Shown here piece after piece: positions 37,322 to 47,205 of a stretch of DNA of 64,000 nucleotides. Source of the stretch: Gnetum montanum. Lineage: Eukaryota > Streptophyta > Gnetopsida > Gnetales > Gnetaceae. A model generated the notes under the pieces. The model did no database searches and was not told where the DNA came from. It worked only from the letters and a program-made list of their open reading frames with translations. A program made the translations under genes and the position numbers. The stretch's first letter is position 1, and each line of letters opens with the position of its first letter. The stretch lies in assembly GCA_015680685.1 (NCBI GenBank), contig MNCI01037820.1, forward strand, positions 1,174,730-1,238,729, read 5' to 3'.

Positions 37322-37429
37322 TAATAGCAAAAAATAAATCTACTAGAAACTAATACTAAAAGGCTTTTTAACTCCACTAAAGCTTTTTCCAAAATCACAC
37401 TAAGGCAATAAGGAAAAAGCTAATGGATT
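37322..37429 (+). repeat. 108-bp direct repeat, right copy
   Basis: See the left copy at 36936-37043. Confidence 0.9.
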
Positions 37430-37464
37430 ACTTGTTCTCTTTCAAGATCTAGTAGTCAACAGTA

Positions 37465-37588
37465 TCACAATGGCTATTGGGTCTTAATTACAACTCTTTT
37501 AAGTTTTCTTATAATAATAATAATACTTTTTAGGAAGAAGCACCATCTTTGTTATGTAGAAACATCATTTGGAAATGGGGACATGACA
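37465..37588 (-). repeat. P2 right LTR, truncated
   Basis: Read from the minus strand it starts TGTCATGTCCCCATTTCC at 37588 and follows the P1 LTR as far as GTAATTAAGACC, then similarity ends. Confidence 0.7.
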
Positions 37589-37639
37589 ATTGGGATGATT
37601 ATGAACAAGCATCTAACTTTTAAGGAGAACTAAAAAGGA

Positions 37640-38650
37640 AGTATGTGATCTTTATGATTCCTTATTTGACTTTATCTTTAATGACATAATACTTAAAATT
37701 GATGTGCTTTTATTTCTTGTGCAACACATGCTCTTTGGAAAGGTCTATGGCTATTGTATTATCAACAAACAAATCAATAGTAGTGTGGATTTCAAATCAA
37801 TTTGTGAGAGTTTCTTCTTCAACCAAAGAATATGTTGAAGGCATTCATCCATAGAGATAAATTATACCTCACATGAAGAAAGAATAACTACATTTTACTT
37901 TCTTATTTTTCAATAATGCGTTTTGACCCATGAAATTTGAGAGACCCTCAATTGGATTTTCTATCATTAAAATTGTCTTCCCAATCAACATCATACTATG
38001 CATAGAATATTACATCTTCTTTAACAAAATTTAGGCCATAATCATAAGTGCTTTTGATGTATTTGAGAGCATGCTTAAGTAAATTCATATCAGAGGCTCT
38101 TGATTCTTGCATAAATCTTTAAAGATAAGAGGTAGAAAATTTAATATCAAGCTTACTTTGACATAAAAATATTAATGAGCCAATGATTCCTCTATAATGT
38201 GAGGTATTCACTAATGCAATCTCATCCTTCAAATTGAGTTCCCAATCTTAAGGTAATGAAGTGGAAGCAATCCTTTCTTCTTGCATACCATACTTTTTAA
38301 CAATAGAGTGAGCATATTTTGTTTGTTGAATTTTCTTCTCATTTCAAACTCTTTCATCATATCATTCTTAAATTTAACAACTAATTTTTTAGCAATCCCA
38401 CAAAATACTAAATCATTCTCATAAGGTAAGATTAATATGAAATATTTTGTAGCATGTCTATAATAGACTGTGGGATAAAAAATGCATGATTTATATCCAA
38501 CCATAAAGAGATATTCACTTATTGTATAAAACTAGGCTCTTGGGAGTTGCTTTAACCATATAGGGCTTTTGTAAGTTTACATATCTTTCCTTCTTGTTGT
38601 TGTTAATTCTAGCATTCACCTTGACCCATTATATTTTAGTCATATTTTAG
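37640..38650 (-). pseudogene. Ty1/copia reverse transcriptase and RNase H relic
   Basis: Minus-strand motifs in order: KICKLTKALYG near 38560; LILPYENDLVFCG near 38410, where the family has YVDD; KFKNDMMKEFEM near 38350; YRGIIGSLIFL near 38190; LLKHALKYIKSTYDYGLNF near 38055; DVDWEDNFNDRKSN near 37990. These are the C-terminal half of copia reverse transcriptase and the start of its RNase H. The catalytic YVDD is YEND and several frames are broken, so the copy is dead. Confidence 0.7.
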
Positions 38651-39059
38651 GTCCATGTTGTGGATTCAAACTAAGAAGAAAAAATGAGCATCATAAGCTA
38701 GCATTTAAAGCTATTAAAATTCATATTTACAAATGGAAATAAAGAAAAACGAAGTGGAAATATAAAGATGAAGATCAAAGATAAATATCAATAGAAAAAA
38801 ATTTAAATATATATGTAACATAGGGACAAATTCCATGTAATTTATATTTTATTTTTTAGATCATATATAATAAAAGAGAAAAATCCATTCATTTTCCATT
38901 TTATTAAAAGATTGATGGGTGGATATAACATCATGGTGTTTCAAACCTAGGATCGTAGGTTCATTATTTATTTTCTTATGCTTGGTTCTTAAGCATAAAG
39001 GGTATATTTAATATATATTACATTAATAAAATATTATATTTTTCTATTAGTTTATGTTA

Positions 39060-39986
39060 TATTCAAATGTCTCTCCTATGCTTACATTTATGGTTATGCA
39101 TCTTAAGGTTTAAACTATTGCCCCCTTGTTTACATGCATTGGCATTTTTATACATCATGGTATATTTCTTATAAGCTTGTGCATGATGCTTGGAACTTTT
39201 GAAAAGCTTACTTATTTTATTATTGATGAGTGGCGAGGTACCCCTACACTCAACCATACGAATATGAGCGTTTCCCGCACGATCCGGTCGAACTCCAAGG
39301 ACTAAGTGCTTACGATCCTTAATGGAACACTTAAGGTTAATCAATCACTATCTTCCCAAACTTACCTGTATTGTCATGGTTGTATGGTTAAGTAAGCTTG
39401 AGGTATATGATTTTTATATCTTTTATCTTTTTAATGTCTTATGCTAATAGGGGAAGGTGAAGAGAACTAAATGACTAACTTTCATTAACTATTCACTAAC
39501 TAAGTTCTAATTGTCCTTGCACCAGTATCTGTTCCCACTTGCCGCACACACCTTGAACTAGTGCAACATTTCTAGGATTTCTAAACGCTACTTGTTACTA
39601 GGTTACCAAGCATTACACACGTGCTCGAAGCGGTCGTACTGAATGCACTTAACTAGGAGAGTCAAGGGTTGAGAGAGATTGATTATCTAGGAAAGCATTT
39701 AAACATTTAACAATAATTAAATCCTATTTAGCTTAGTCCATATGCTGCAAGGTTTATTAGAAATTTTGTCTTTATTGTCGTACACAAATGTGTGCTCAGG
39801 TACAATTTTCTCGAATAAAGATCCGTTCACTTTAAGACTCCTACTGCAGGCACATGGAAATTATTCTAACTCTGGAATGGTAAAACTGCTATAGTTTGGC
39901 TAAGGGTCTAGATCTAGATGCCTAAAATATGGAATGCCACCTCTTATTTATAGATATTATGGTGGACGCGATATCATGGCTCATCA
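39060..39986 (-). repeat. 3' LTR of the gypsy element T3
   Basis: On the minus strand the LTR starts TGATGAGCC at 39986 right after the polypurine tract GTCATGGGGGTA (39987-39998). A TATA-like CTATAAATAAGAGG lies near 39945. The inner edge is not resolved; 39060 is approximate. The 93-codon minus-strand frame at 39063-39344 is not supported as a gene. Confidence 0.5.
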
Positions 39987-40029
39987 TACCCCCATGACTG
40001 AATGAAAACTTGTCCTCAAGTTCCTTACA

Positions 40030-41745
40030 AAATATTAGGAAGGTATGGGATTATTGACTTGAATGATACTAATAGTGAATGGGGTGACATGTGAATGGAT
40101 AATCATTAGAACACATGATAAAATTAGTGTTCATAAAAACAAGAGTGAACACTATACACATTTGACATCTAGCCTTATTTGGCAGCTGAGAGAGAAGAGA
40201 GAGAGAGAGAGAAGAAAAAGAAGATGTATTGCTGCCAATGCCAAAGTTGCGCCTTCCATTGTACGTCCATAGCCACGCCATCAATCTTGTTCCTTTGCAT
40301 GACTGTTCTAACACTAGTCCATCCTAAGTATTTTCTCCAGCTCCAATCCATTATTGTATGATTTCCATTTGCACACACAACACAATCTTATATTAGCAAG
40401 GGTAGATGAATCACAATGCAGTTGATACCTTGATTTAGTGTAAGGGCCATTGGCTAACTTGTGATATGGCTAATGTGGATCTAGAGATATAATACTGGTG
40501 ACTACCCAAGGTGTAGGGGTTAAGAGAAAATCAAAAAAATTAGACCAGGACCCTCATGACTAAGAGCGAACCTTCGGTAGCGAAAGAATGGGAAAAGATA
40601 AGGAATAAGAAATATGGAGAAAAAGAAACAATGACAATGCCAATAAAATGGATGTCAGGGATGGAAATGAATAAAATAAAATTTGATTGTGAAAATGTTT
40701 AAGAAAAAGAAATTAACTGATGCACCAAATAGGAATGCTAGTGGGTCCTCCCCAAAGCAGGCTCATGCCCTTAATGCCCTGGCAATCCCACATTCAAAGA
40801 GTCCGTAGGCTCTAGAAATGTCATTTGTAAGTAAGAGTTAAAGTCTTAACCACAAGATTTTACCAAAAAGAAAATAATGCATCAACCAAAATATGGACTA
40901 TTAATACAACCAAAAATGAGGTGAAAAATGGAGAAAGAAGGATGGAAAGAAGCGAATGGAATGGAGTCTCAAGAACAAGGTGGTGTATAGCCCCTTGTGT
41001 ATTAATGGTTAATGTGACTTAGTAGATCTCATTCCAAATCTAGCCTCAAACCAACCACATCCAGTAACTTCACATTAATACATTCGACCAATCCATCCAC
41101 CTAAAGTAACATGAATGCCTTCATCAAGAGTCACCACCATTATGATGAAACGAAGAGGAGATAGTAGGAAGCGAGAAAGGGCCTTAGTTAGAGAGAACAT
41201 GTTGTTTTAGTTCCATAACCAGTGCTTGTAGACCAGATGATTATTTCGTCTAAGGGGTGTGCTTTGAATTCTCACTTTTTTCTTTCTTTTTTTTTTTTAC
41301 GTGATAACCACACCATGGAAAGACTTATTATTTTTATTAGCTCAACTTCCTGATAATGGAACGACATTAGAATGTTAAGGAAGACTCAAAAAGAAAACAT
41401 CCAAGAACCCAAGAGAATGGCTAGCACAAATGCATCAAATCCTCTTGAAGTCACACCCTTTTCAATCCTTGAGCCCTTCCATAGTTTGAGAAATTCCTAG
41501 TCACCAATTCATTGATAGTTCTGTTATTAAGAAAGGGACTGTACATTTCCAAGCCAAGAGAGACCATAGAAATTTATGAATGCATGGATGATGTGGACTC
41601 ATTGCTTGTTATATCAAAATAACCATACCTTAGTATCAACATTATAACTCAAAGGTAAAAACCAAACATTAACAACCAATAGAAGAGAGTTCATACCATC
41701 ATCAGGAGCACTTATTAGGTGAAAAACCTTAACAAAATAAATAAT
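40030..41745 (-). other. T3 remnant between polypurine tract and T2, no gene recognised
   Basis: Contains a purine-rich GAGAGAGAGA run near 40190-40215 and no frame with a recognisable domain. Short open frames near 40069-40378 on both strands follow this low-complexity run. Confidence 0.4.
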
Positions 41746-41750
41746 TACAC

Positions 41751-43348
41751 CGAAACACCGTGGAAATTGTGAATCGGTCCAGGGCGAAAATTCACGATTC
41801 GGGCGAAAGTTTGCAAGAGAAATCTAGAAGATAGAATAAGGCAAAGAGGCGCGCAGCATCAAGTCTCCAAGTTTCTTTCAAAATCCAACCTTACTTTGTT
41901 TTCTCTCTTTACGGTACATTATGCAACATAGCATAATGGTACTCAGCGTAACTCTGCTTAACATAACCCGATGTCGGAAAGTAACTTACTTCGGCGAATT
42001 TGATGAAGTTTAAGGTCTAAGACCTGTCGCATATTTGGCTAAGGCTTTTGTTCAGGGCTGAGTTTACACTCCGTTACGCAGAGTAGCATAATGAGCTTCC
42101 AGGAAGTCAAAGTCAGAGTCTAAAGAAGCACGACAGATTGATTTCTTCTTTGTTTGCAGATTGGTCACTTTACGCTTATTACGCCACGCAGTGTAAACAA
42201 GCGTAACTTATTGTAAAGTTGACCATGTTTGATGCTCTATTATGCTCTGTGGTGTAAATGAGTGTAAAACAGCTTGGGTTATCTACTTCTATGCTCTATT
42301 ACACTCCTCCACGCTATGTAGCGTAAACAAGTGTAATACAGCCTAAAGTCAACTAAGGAAGTACCAGACACGCACCTGCTATCCATACACATAATACACT
42401 CATCAGCGTATTGCAGCGTAATCATGAGGTGGCAGAAGTGCTTGACAGCGTACTTTGCCCCCTTTCCCAAGAAAACGTGATGCGACATGACCAGTTTCAA
42501 CACAAAGTCTACCAAGTCAACGATATTCTGAAAGTTCGAGACACGTGTCATCGGGACCTTGCCTTCTCCACATGATGCCGAACTTATAAAAACTCCAGTT
42601 GGCAAAGAAAGAAAGGATCTTCATCTTGAGATTTTCTTTGGGGCATCACCTTTTAGCAGAACTAGAAGACATTTTCGAGCATTAACAGCAGGAGCGATTA
42701 GTCCTTTGGCGAAAATACAGTTCTCTCCATTGGCGATCATTGGCAGTTTTGAGCAGAGACTACCGAAGGCAAAGGGAATGGATCAGAGATCAAGAGATCA
42801 TCTGGTGTGGTTGGCAAGATTTATTGATCAGAAAAAGTTGATCGATAGACATCCATGCTTGACCTTCCTTGCATCCCATCTTTGGCTTACGAGGTAGACT
42901 GACCTTCATTCTGTACTCCTTGTTGAGCAGTTTTCTTGTTATTTTATGTATTCCTCGCACAAGATAAGCGGAGTTTGCCATTGGAACTTTGTATACAATA
43001 TACTTAGTCTTTGGGTCAAAACATAGATCTTGGAATTGCGCATCTTTCTTAAATCTGATCCTCCTTGTTGCATTGACATTGTCATCATTTCAATTTATTT
43101 ACATCATTTTCTACTCCTTTTACAATTCATTGAATCAATTTGTTTCACGGAATATCTATATAATACGCATATTATTGCAATATTCATCAATTTACTGATT
43201 GAGTAAGTCCCTGTCTGATCGACAAGACCGTTTAGGGCACCGCGGATTCGTTTTCTCCAGCACAGCCCTCGCACGGATCCATGGTTAAGACTGTGTACAC
43301 GGATTTTCGTTTGGTATTTTCCAGCTACCAACATTTTCCATCGTTACA
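41751..43348 (+). repeat. T2 left LTR (1598 bp)
   Basis: Starts CGAAACACC (TG mutated to CG; the right LTR keeps TGAAACACC) and ends CGTTACA. In the first 110 bases I count 12 differences from the right LTR, 11 of them transitions, many at CG sites. The U3 carries many TTACGC and GCGTAA words, often as inverted pairs. Confidence 0.92.
42542..42596 (+). promoter_or_regulatory. T2 left LTR core promoter: G-box and TATA box
   Basis: CACGTG (42542-42547, within ACACGTGT) lies about 40 bases before CTTATAAAAACTCC (42583-42596). The right LTR has the same arrangement (57718-57723 and 57759-57772). G-boxes bind plant bZIP and bHLH factors, so light, hormone or stress control is possible but not shown. 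Confidence 0.55.
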
Positions 43349-43354
43349 ATTTTC

Positions 43355-43372
43355 TGGCGCTAGAAGGAGGGC
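43355..43372 (+). promoter_or_regulatory. T2 primer-binding site
   Basis: TGGCGCTAGAAGGAGGGC starts six bases after the LTR. It begins TGGCGC as in several gypsy elements but is clearly not the initiator-Met type; the tRNA partner needs a search. Confidence 0.65.
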
Positions 43373-43601
43373 CAAACCTCTGATCCATATTTTACGGGTA
43401 ACCCTGTAAGCGATCCATACCCATGTCCATAAAAATGTAAACGTAATACCTATAGGGAAGTCTACGAAATTGTGTGGTGTAGATCGGTCATAGTAACGAT
43501 TCCATTGGAATCCTACAGGGTAAAAAAAATCCCAATCATAATTCTCTTCAGCTGTCACCTTTTTAGATCCTGTCGTTTATTGTCATTAACCTATCTGAGA
43601 A

Positions 43602-45598
43602 ATGGATTCTGCATATGCAACCACTGTCGCTATGATCACCACTGACTCGGGTGCCACATCCGTAAATCCCATCGCCATTACCGGATCAGCTTATGGTGCA
43701 ATAGGACCTCAGGGACCGTCATGCCGTTCATTGAGATTACAGGGCAAGGATCCTTCACTCACTATCTTGACTCCCGAAGAAATTTCATTTGCGTCAAGAT
43801 CCAGGCAAAGCTCACCCTTAGCCGAGCTGAGATGGAGGCAAAACGAAATTATGAGCTGATCCATAGAGGGGGCCAAGATTTCACCCCTACCGCTTATGAA
43901 ATTATCCCCCTAACCGAACATTATCACAGGCAGCTCTGTCTGTGGGGATAGTGCCCATAGCACCACTTGTCAGCCAATCCATGGCTCCATTCCCATTACC
44001 TGGCATTGCTCTTTTAGTCCAACCCCCTGTTCCTCCTGCGCCGACTTCTTCATCAACAAGCCTGGATCAAGCTTTTTCGCTTATTCAGACCCTCATTGAG
44101 GAAGTTAAATGCCTTAAAGCTACTAGCTCTGATACGATACAAATCATGGATTTCTACCATGACGATCCCATCAGCCCAGTAGTTCCTATGCTATCGTTGC
44201 CTCCAGGGATGTCGTTGCCTCATTTTACTAAATATAATGGGGAAGGAGATCCTAATGCTCACCTTGTTACCTTTAGGTCTGAATCCTTGTTATTACAACA
44301 ATGGCCNNNNNNNNNNNNNNNNNNNNNNNNNNNNNNNNNNNNNNNNNNNNNNNNNNNNNNNNNNNNNNNNNNNNNNNNNNNNNNNNCAGAAGTTCATACA
44401 GCGATGGAGCGCTACTCTGAATGAAATCTGTGAGCCTGTCGCAGAAACCCATCTGCTGGCTATTTTCAAAGGAGCAGTCAACGACTTCATCAAGCCTAAG
44501 CTATATTACCTTGCCCCTCGCTCCTTGAGTCAAGCTTTCGCACAAACCAAGAGCATCCAAGATGCTGCTGAGGCTAGGAAAGACTCGGTGTATGTGGCCT
44601 ATCAAAATGCTAACAATAAGGGTAAAGACAAGGGTAAAGCAACAACGACGATAGTAGCTGCGTTGGCTGAGGGTGCTAAAAACAAGAATAACAAGAAAGC
44701 ACCCACAGCGTCTGCCGAGACCACGACTAGTGCAAGCAGCACCAGCCAAGACACACGTGCCCCTGAAAAGCCCCCCTAGCCAAAGCTAAACTTTGAGTGT
44801 AAAGATCACTCAAAATATACAACCCTGCCTATAAAGCATTTGGAAATATTGAAACAATTATTAGGGATGGGATATATTCAGAATAAAAAAGTATCCGAAG
44901 AAGCTCTGCAGCGTCACAGGCGTCATTGTGAATTGCTGAAGAATCCTTCTTTAGCCCTATTTAACGAATCACTAGTTCCAAAGTCTTTTAGGTTGGACCA
45001 TTTTTGTGACTACCATCAGCTGTGTGGTCATGATACCGATTACTGCTGGGCGATGAAGGATGACATTCAACGCATGATTGACGATGGTTCTCTGAAACTA
45101 GATGGCAGTAGTCTAACACGTCCTGAAAACTAAGCGTTGCATGTGTACAAGGATTCATTAAACGTAAATAACGCACCGTACACCATCAACGTGGTAAGTA
45201 CGGACAGTGAAGGGAAGGTACCGCCTAAACAACCCTTTGTTTTATGCGTACCTACCAGTTCACCCCAAGGGAAAAGTTCTTCACCAGTAGTTAGTGGCGT
45301 CTCGAGGCCACCCTTTGTTATTCGGGCACCCTCTCCAGCTTTAACTCAGCCTCGCATTAATAATAAATCCGTAGCCATGCCCGTGCCTACCCCTAAGGCA
45401 CCTTTTATCCTTAGGGTACCAAAACCACTGGCTGCCCCTTTTACGCAGGGGCAAGACTCTAACCAAAACCATGAACCACCACCCAATAAAAAAAGGGAAG
45501 GAGATGAGTCAATTAATGCCACCAAAAACCACTCTACGCTAGGCTTCGCTAAGCCCAGGCCCCTAGCCTCTGTCTCTTCACCTGCACCTTATGGGTAG
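43602..45598 (+). pseudogene. T2 gag, decayed and containing an assembly gap
   Basis: Gag starts at ATG 43602. A frameshift near 43720-43860 moves the frame to RNFICVKIQAKLTLSRAEME. The capsid block GMSLPHFTKYNGEGDPNAHL is at 44209-44268. After the gap come HLLAIFKGAVNDFIKPKLYY, a Lys/Asn-rich basic region, and a zinc-knuckle variant FCDYHQLCGHDTDYC at 45002-45046 (C-x2-H-x4-H-x4-C instead of C-C-H-C). Stops at 44777, 45131 and 45596 interrupt one frame. Comparison with T1 indicates that about 65 codons are missing in the gap. The protein would form the particle and bind RNA. Confidence 0.82.
44307..44386. other. Assembly gap (80 N) in T2 gag
   Basis: Flanked by LLLQQWP and QKFIQRW. In T1 the same two points are about 195 bases apart. 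Confidence 0.99.
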
Positions 45599-46618
45599 GA
45601 CAAGGGTATAGAAACACAGCCACCTCCCCTTGGCAGGAAGAAACACAACCCTCCGATTGACGCTATTCTGCCTCCGGAGATTCGTCTCTTAGGGCGAAAG
45701 GAAGAAGACAGAGGGGATAAGCAACGCAGTCGAGAACAGGACCTCCTCGACGTATTTACGCATGTCAAGCAGTCTCTGAAATAGAAGAACACAACATTGA
45801 GCCTCAATGACTTGCTTATGACATCTCAAAAGCACCGTGAGGCTATGGTCCGTATGCTGACATCCATACCTATGGATGAAGGCTTACCAGCGGAAGAGGA
45901 AGCGATACATGCTGTCATGTTTCCCCCCGCCGCTGAGCAACCCAAACCAATCCCTTTGACCTTTCACGATGAATCCATTAAAGATGATCCTAAGAAAGGC
46001 CGAGTGACGATAGAACCCATGTTTATCACCATCCGGGTTGGTCAACATCAGATCCGAAGGGTGCATGTTGACGATGGCGTAGCTACGAATGTCATCCCTT
46101 ATCCTATAGTGGATAAGTTGGGTCTGGTCAACCAGATCAGCCCTACAACAACATCATGCCTAAAGTCATTCAACGGGGTGCATGTTCAAGTCAAAGGGAT
46201 GATGCATATCAATTTTGTGGCAGGAGACCAATTCTCGACAGATGCCACATTTATCGTTGTCGAGGAGATGCCTGGTTTCAACTTGATTCTAGGAAGGTCC
46301 TGGCTAGCACAACTGAGGGAAGTTTCATCACCAATACACCAAGAGATACTCCTCCCTTATGCAGGGGGAGAGGTAGCAATACACGGTGATGAAATAACTC
46401 TTAGGACTGTCAATAAGATCGAGGAATAACGGGGTTCAGAGATCGAGATGCCCGAAGATCAAACCCATCTCCGAATTCTCGAACAAGTCAAAATGAATGA
46501 TGATAGCCTAGCTTGGGCAGACCTACCATTTCAGGGAGAGGAAGATGATGTGGAGAAGTCAGGCCATAAATCTCCTCCCCTTTACGCACCACTCAACATA
46601 AAAGCCATCAAGAAATAA
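45599..46618 (+). pseudogene. T2 aspartic protease region
   Basis: Same frame as gag. The protease block starts near SLNDLLMTSQKHREAMV (45797) and has the catalytic loop VHVDDGVATNVIPY near 46060-46110 and the motif GFNLILGRSWLAQLR near 46270-46320. Stops at 45782 and 46427 interrupt it; reading continues to 46618 with NDDSLAWADLPF. The D-D-G loop is shared with T1. The enzyme would process Gag-Pol. No reverse transcriptase follows directly: the next sense coding block starts 5.1 kb downstream. Confidence 0.82.
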
Positions 46619-47205
46619 TTATGGGCTAGCGAGTGATCTGAGTGGTATTTATGCGCATCGTTATACTTTTACTAGTTTTTCCGCTTACGGTTATCAAATT
46701 TGATTGTCAGTTTTCTTTAATATACATACATATTTACGCTTTTTGTCCATTACACTATTTGCATTCGCTTCTTAACTTCTATTAGTCATGTTAGTACGAT
46801 TATGTAAACATGCACACTTCTATCAATTACACTCCCATACGTACGCAGATGGCCCGCAACGACCTAAAACTAGTGATGGCCCACAATAGCCTAAAACTAG
46901 TGATGGCCCGCAATGGCCTTAAACTAGCAAAGGCCTGCAACGGCCTAAAACTAGCTAATCTGATTGTATCTTACACAAACGCTACGTGATAGCCCGCGAT
47001 GGCCTTAAACTAGCAACTCCATTCTACAGTAATAATAACGCAACCTATTCAAAATCTTTAACAATTCTATTTACGCGTTGCATAAATAAAGACATAAATT
47101 TAAAATAAAATAAATAAAAATCATAAAGAAAATCTCATAATTAATCATGCCAAGATTCATATTATCATTATTCAATTTCATAAATAAAATTATGCGTAAT
47201 CATAA
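46619..47205. repeat. T2 spacer with five TAAAACTAG repeats
   Basis: At 46848-47014 five units of about 27 bases contain GGCCCGCAACGACCTAAAACTAG or close variants. The rest (to 47205) is AT-rich, consistent with the 3' untranslated region of the antisense gene, whose stop is at 47206-47208. Confidence 0.75.

Larger units (their letters stand above)
34467..37588 (-). mobile_element. P2: rearranged element of the P1 LTR family carrying gene fragments
   Basis: A minus-strand LTR (34467-35050) and the first 124 bases of a second one (37465-37588) bracket 2.4 kb of unrelated sequence. ATTGG lies directly outside both ends (34462-34466 and 37589-37593), which supports one insertion event into the surrounding gag. 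The right LTR was truncated and the interior rearranged. Inside are a leucine-rich-repeat gene fragment, an integrase scrap and a 108-bp direct repeat. Confidence 0.65.

Noticed and set aside
37465-37588. 3' LTR of the minus-strand copia relic at 37640-38650
   Set aside because: The ATTGG duplication pairs this LTR end with the left edge of P2 at 34467, so it fits better as the outer LTR of P2.
40069-40378. Small overlapping frames on both strands near a GAGAGA run
   Set aside because: Low-complexity driven and without domain or homologue in the window.
46848-47014. Tandem repeats as a telomere- or centromere-type satellite
   Set aside because: Only five units, and the same repeat occurs at the same place in T1, so it is part of the element.
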